Assembly (NCBI RefSeq): GCF_003945765.1
Contig: NZ_CP027712.1
Span: forward strand, 2,914,001 to 2,978,000
Length of the DNA stretch: 64,000 nucleotides
From: Pseudomonas chlororaphis subsp. chlororaphis
Lineage (GTDB): Bacteria; Pseudomonadota; Gammaproteobacteria; Pseudomonadales; Pseudomonadaceae
Direction of reading: 5' to 3'
In this document: positions 61,873-64,000 of the stretch, in pieces
Position numbering within the stretch: the stretch's first letter is position 1
Layout: each line of letters opens with the position of its first letter
Translations under genes and position numbers: made by a program
The notes under the pieces: generated by a model
What the model was told of the DNA's origin: nothing
Seen by the model: the letters and a program-made list of their open reading frames with translations, nothing else
The model's database searches: none

Positions 61873-61912
61873 GTAGGAGCGCAGCTTGCGCGCGAAGAAC
61901 GATGACGCGATA
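61873..61912. repeat. solitary Pseudomonas REP-type element
   Basis: CTGTAGGAGCGCAGCTTGCGCGCGAAGAACG is the head of a common Pseudomonas intergenic repeat, seen here as one copy (from 61872, quoted in part: GCGCAGCTTGCGCGCGA). The core forms a small hairpin. It lies upstream of the small ORF at 61975 and behind the DeoR start. Confidence 0.7.
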
Positions 61913-61974
61913 TTCCTGCATTGCGCGTGACGGCTATCGAGCATCGACCGGCGAGCAGTTACCAAGGAGCGGTC

Positions 61975-62289
61975 ATGGACCCCAAGCGTTATGAACACCT
62001 GACGATCAGCGTCGAGCCCCATGAAATGCGCATGAGCCATTGGGTGTACGGGCCCAGGGTGGTGGATGCTCGCGATGGCCGGGTCGTGCTGGACTTGAGT
62101 GGCGGGCCGTGGGACCTGGTGTCCTGCTCGCCATCGACGGCGGCGGTGGAGCTGCTGTTGCGCAAGTATCCCGGAGAGCGTGAGGCGCTCCGCCTGAGCA
62201 TTCGCCTGGCCGACAACAGCCTGTGGCTGGAGGGCACTGCGGTTGCCACCGAGGATATCGAGGGGGCGTTGGAGAGGGCGCATGGCTGA
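61975..62289 (+). CDS. hypothetical protein
   Basis: A 104-residue soluble protein, MDPKRYEHLTISVEPHEMRM, with later GPRVVDARDGRVVLDLSGGP and LRLSIRLADNSLWLEG; an all-beta character is likely from alternating hydrophobic residues. AAGGAG lies eight bases before ATG 61975. No known domain. It is monocistronic, 126 bases before the Xre/RES pair. Function unknown. Confidence 0.65.
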   Translation: MDPKRYEHLTISVEPHEMRMSHWVYGPRVVDARDGRVVLDLSGGPWDLVSCSPSTAAVELLLRKYPGEREALRLSIRLADNSLWLEGTAVATEDIEGALERAHG

Positions 62290-62369
62290 GCCGCGCCGTG
62301 GCTCATGCCGGCGAAGCGTCACCGGGGCCTGACGACCGTTGGTAAGCTGGTGGTTCTTTATTTTGCCAA

Positions 62370-62391
62370 ATGGCATTAAAGTGAATGCCAT
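62370..62391. promoter_or_regulatory. operator dyad of the Xre/RES module
   Basis: ATGGCATT (62370-62377) and AATGCCAT (62384-62391) are perfect inverted arms with a six-base spacer (AAAGTG). It lies 25 bases before the antitoxin ATG in AT-rich sequence, where Xre antitoxin-toxin complexes repress their promoter. Confidence 0.7.
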
Positions 62392-62415
62392 CTGTCATCA
62401 GGCCGGGAGATGATC

Positions 62416-63012
62416 ATGACCGCCGCCGCCAAGAAAACAGCCACCGTGAAACCTTCGGCCGAGGCTGAGAAGGCCAAGGGCAGTGCGCCCAAGGCCATCG
62501 CCAAGGTCGAACCGCGCAAGCCCTCCGCCAGCCGCATCCGTAGCCCCAAGGCCAACCTGCTGCGCGAAGAGGCGGCGGTCTATGCGCTGCCTTCGCCCAT
62601 GGTGCGCGGGCTGCTGCCGGGCACTGACGCCGATGACCCGATGGCGGTGTTCAGGGCCACCCAGCTGGGGTTCTCCCTGGGCGCGGTGATCGAGCTGGTG
62701 GAGTCGGTCGAGGCCTTCAAGCGCTACAACGTGCTGGCGAAGATCGTCGGGTTTTCCGAGCGCACCCTGGCGCGGCGGCTGAAGAACCAGGACCAGGCCC
62801 TGACCCCCGAACAGAGCGCCCGCGCCTTGCACTACGCGCAAGTGCTGGAAAAGGCCGAGGCGGTGCTGGGCTCCCGGGCGCTGGCCGAAGAGTGGATGAC
62901 CCAGCCGGCGCTGGGCCTGGATGGCGAAGTCCCCATCGACCTGCTGGCCAACCCGGTGGGCTATGAACTGGTGACGGACTTTCTGCACCGGCTCGAGTTC
63001 GGGGTCTACTGA
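62416..63012 (+). CDS. Xre/MbcA/ParS family antitoxin
   Basis: A 198-residue antitoxin of a type II RES-Xre module. After a lysine and alanine-rich, likely disordered N-terminus (about 45 residues, longer than usual), the core has a Xre-like helix-turn-helix (YNVLAKIVGFSERTLARRLK, about 100-119) and the C-terminal toxin-binding DUF2384 domain (AEAVLGSRALAEEWMTQPAL, ending VTDFLHRLEFGVY, where NPVGYELV is conserved). ATG 62416 has GGGAG seven bases upstream; ATG 62410 is possible. TGA overlaps the toxin ATG by one base. Confidence 0.9.
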   Translation: MTAAAKKTATVKPSAEAEKAKGSAPKAIAKVEPRKPSASRIRSPKANLLREEAAVYALPSPMVRGLLPGTDADDPMAVFRATQLGFSLGAVIELVESVEAFKRYNVLAKIVGFSERTLARRLKNQDQALTPEQSARALHYAQVLEKAEAVLGSRALAEEWMTQPALGLDGEVPIDLLANPVGYELVTDFLHRLEFGVY

Positions 63013-63515
63013 TGCTCACCGACCCCTTGGCCCCGGCCCTGCATTTCTGGCGCCTCGACCAGGCCCGGCATGCCTCGACCTGGAACAGCGGCATTGGCGC
63101 CGAAGGCAGCGGCGGGCGCTGGAACCCCAAGGGGGTGCAAGTGGTGTACGCCAGCCTGGACGCCTCGACCGCGATCCTGGAAGTGGCGGTGCACAAGGGC
63201 TTCAAGGCCCTCGACTGCCTGCCCCACACCCTGACCGCGGCCCGGGTGCTGGACCCGTCGCGGGTCCACACCGTCCGCCCCGAAGACATCCCCAACCCCA
63301 ACTGGCTGATCCCCGGCACCCCCAGCCACAGCCAACAAGCCTTCGGCGCCAGCCTGCTGGAACAGCATCCCTTCGTGCTGATCCCCTCCAGCGTGTCGCG
63401 CCATAGCTGGAACCTGCTGATCAACCCCTTGCTGGCCACGGGGTTGTATGAGCTGGTGTTGCAGGAGCGCTTTGCGCTGGATGGGCGGTTGAGTCCGCCG
63501 GAGCATGTCGTGTAG
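63012..63515 (+). CDS. RES domain toxin
   Basis: A 167-residue toxin of the RES family, which kills or arrests cells by degrading NAD+ in characterised members. The RES fold is seen in HFWRLDQARHASTWNSGIGA, GGRWNPKGVQVVYASLDAST and AILEVAVHKG (arginine and glutamate), then SSVSRHSWNLLINP with the family serine. Tight overlap with the antitoxin (start base shared with its stop) shows coupled translation. The strong terminator at 63605-63630 ends the module. Confidence 0.92.
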   Translation: MLTDPLAPALHFWRLDQARHASTWNSGIGAEGSGGRWNPKGVQVVYASLDASTAILEVAVHKGFKALDCLPHTLTAARVLDPSRVHTVRPEDIPNPNWLIPGTPSHSQQAFGASLLEQHPFVLIPSSVSRHSWNLLINPLLATGLYELVLQERFALDGRLSPPEHVV

Positions 63516-63604
63516 CGCAGCAGCACCGAGCAATTTCAGAATCTTCCTACACCCCGGCTCTAGCCACTTAGCGTAACGTTCCGTTGCCAACTGCAACCAA
63601 ACTT

Positions 63605-63630
63605 GCCCCCATCTTGATGGGGGCTTTTTT
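63605..63630 (+). terminator. rho-independent terminator after the RES toxin
   Basis: GCCCCCATC (63605-63613) pairs with GATGGGGGC (63616-63624), closing to an effective four-base loop, followed by six T residues. It ends the Xre/RES transcript and isolates the pyocin gene. Confidence 0.9.
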
Positions 63631-63655
63631 ATGGACGATGTGGAAGTGGACACGG

Positions 63656-64000
63656 ATGAGCGGCTATGTACCCAACGCCCCGAAGGGCTATCGCAATAGA
63701 GGCGTGGAGCCTGTCGATATTGGTGAACAGCGCTGGGCCGAATACAAAGACCTGCCAGCTAAACCAGAGGCAAAACCTGGTCCTGTTGGCTGTGTCTTCG
63801 CCAAGTCCTGCACCTTGCCCAATGGGGTGATAAACCACAGCAACCCCGGTGGTTTTGTGCCCGTCGAGTCGTTGAAACAGTACGGCACCTTTGCGGTATT
63901 GGGCACCGGCTCGCCGATAGCCGCAGGCGCTGCTCCACTGCAATGGATTGGTGGTTCAGCGAGTGCTTCAGCCCTCGCAGCCCGACTGGGAGGCGCCCTG
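63656..64000 (+). CDS. S-type pyocin/colicin-like bacteriocin, N-terminal part (truncated by the window)
   Basis: ATG 63656 opens a frame that runs to the window edge (115 codons, no stop). It begins MSGYVPNAPKGYRNRGVEP and continues VGCVFAKSCTLPNGVINHSN and GGFVPVESLKQYGTFAVLG, then APLQWIGGSASASALAARLG, the N-terminal pattern of Pseudomonas S-type pyocin domain proteins, in which the CVFAKSC and GVI(D/N)HSN strings are conserved. The glycine/alanine-rich end here is the start of the translocation region; the killing domain and immunity gene lie right of the window. An in-frame ATG at 63638 is possible. Confidence 0.85.
   Translation, partial: MSGYVPNAPKGYRNRGVEPVDIGEQRWAEYKDLPAKPEAKPGPVGCVFAKSCTLPNGVINHSNPGGFVPVESLKQYGTFAVLGTGSPIAAGAAPLQWIGGSASASALAARLGGAL

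Noticed and set aside
63629..63943. 104-codon open frame on the minus strand at the right edge
   Set aside because: The plus strand here encodes the conserved pyocin N-terminus with start and terminator context.
1..64000. tRNA, rRNA or CRISPR arrays
   Set aside because: No cloverleaf ending in CCA, no rRNA-like stretch and no regularly spaced direct repeats were seen by eye; a covariance-model scan was not possible.

Overview
The window is 64 kb of GC-rich chromosome from a fluorescent-type Pseudomonas. The evidence is the gene content (OprD-family porin, DUF2986, DUF3302 and adenosine-specific kinase genes, LacI, AraC and DeoR-controlled catabolic operons), Pseudomonas-type REP elements at about 51.84 kb and 61.87 kb, and an S-type pyocin N-terminus at the right edge. 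I found no rRNA, tRNA or CRISPR array. The organism call is inference from content, not from a marker gene.

Layout. 0-5.4 kb: tail of a catabolic cluster (SDR end, PDR/VanB-type oxygenase reductase, flavin reductase, OprD porin, FMN alpha-hydroxy-acid oxidase, NIPSNAP protein). 5.4-6.5 kb: exported alpha/beta hydrolase. 6.8-12.8 kb: LacI-regulated operon with a TRAP transporter, a 2-hydroxyacid dehydrogenase and a dicarboxylate-lactonase-like hydrolase. 12.9-17 kb: trmK, then a solitary SF1 helicase-nuclease and an IS66 remnant, which look acquired. 17-20.8 kb: MerR/extended-SDR pair, EamA and LysE exporters, DUF2986. 20.8-28.4 kb: TonB receptor, cupin, SulP transporter, GFA protein, sterol desaturase-like protein, AraC regulator. 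28.5-32.4 kb: paoABC-type periplasmic molybdenum aldehyde oxidoreductase. 32.5-33.9 kb: two LysE exporters. 34.3-38.4 kb: a three-subunit GMC dehydrogenase whose large subunit ends in a LecA-like lectin domain. 38.5-47 kb: two GNATs, a yiaVW-like pair, PrpF-like isomerase with AraC regulator, hydrolase, EEP nuclease, thpR, adenosine-specific kinase. 47.2-50.8 kb: a 1185-residue multi-pass membrane protein of unknown function with a solute-binding-protein-like external region. 51.1-54.5 kb: DUF3303, DUF4242, tandem DUF2157 proteins and a glycine-zipper protein. 55-61.8 kb: complete L-threonate/tetronate catabolic operon (ltnD-otnK-otnC-gntP-type permease-otnI) with a DeoR regulator. 62.4-63.5 kb: Xre/RES toxin-antitoxin. 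63.7 kb to the edge: S-type pyocin, truncated by the window.

How the genes work together. Most of the window is nutrient scavenging: porin or TonB entry, TRAP or GntP uptake, then a short cytoplasmic pathway with a dedicated regulator. Three catabolic starts (dctP, and the leaders of ltnD and of the GntP permease) carry A-rich AAYAAYAA tracts just upstream of the ribosome binding site, the signature of Hfq/Crc catabolite repression. Two of them sit in front of short, apparently translated leader ORFs that overlap the start of the next gene.

The items most likely to be new are the lectin-tailed GMC dehydrogenase with its single-heme partner, the 1185-residue sensor-like membrane protein, the solitary helicase-nuclease beside an IS66 scar, and the paired leader ORFs of the threonate operon.
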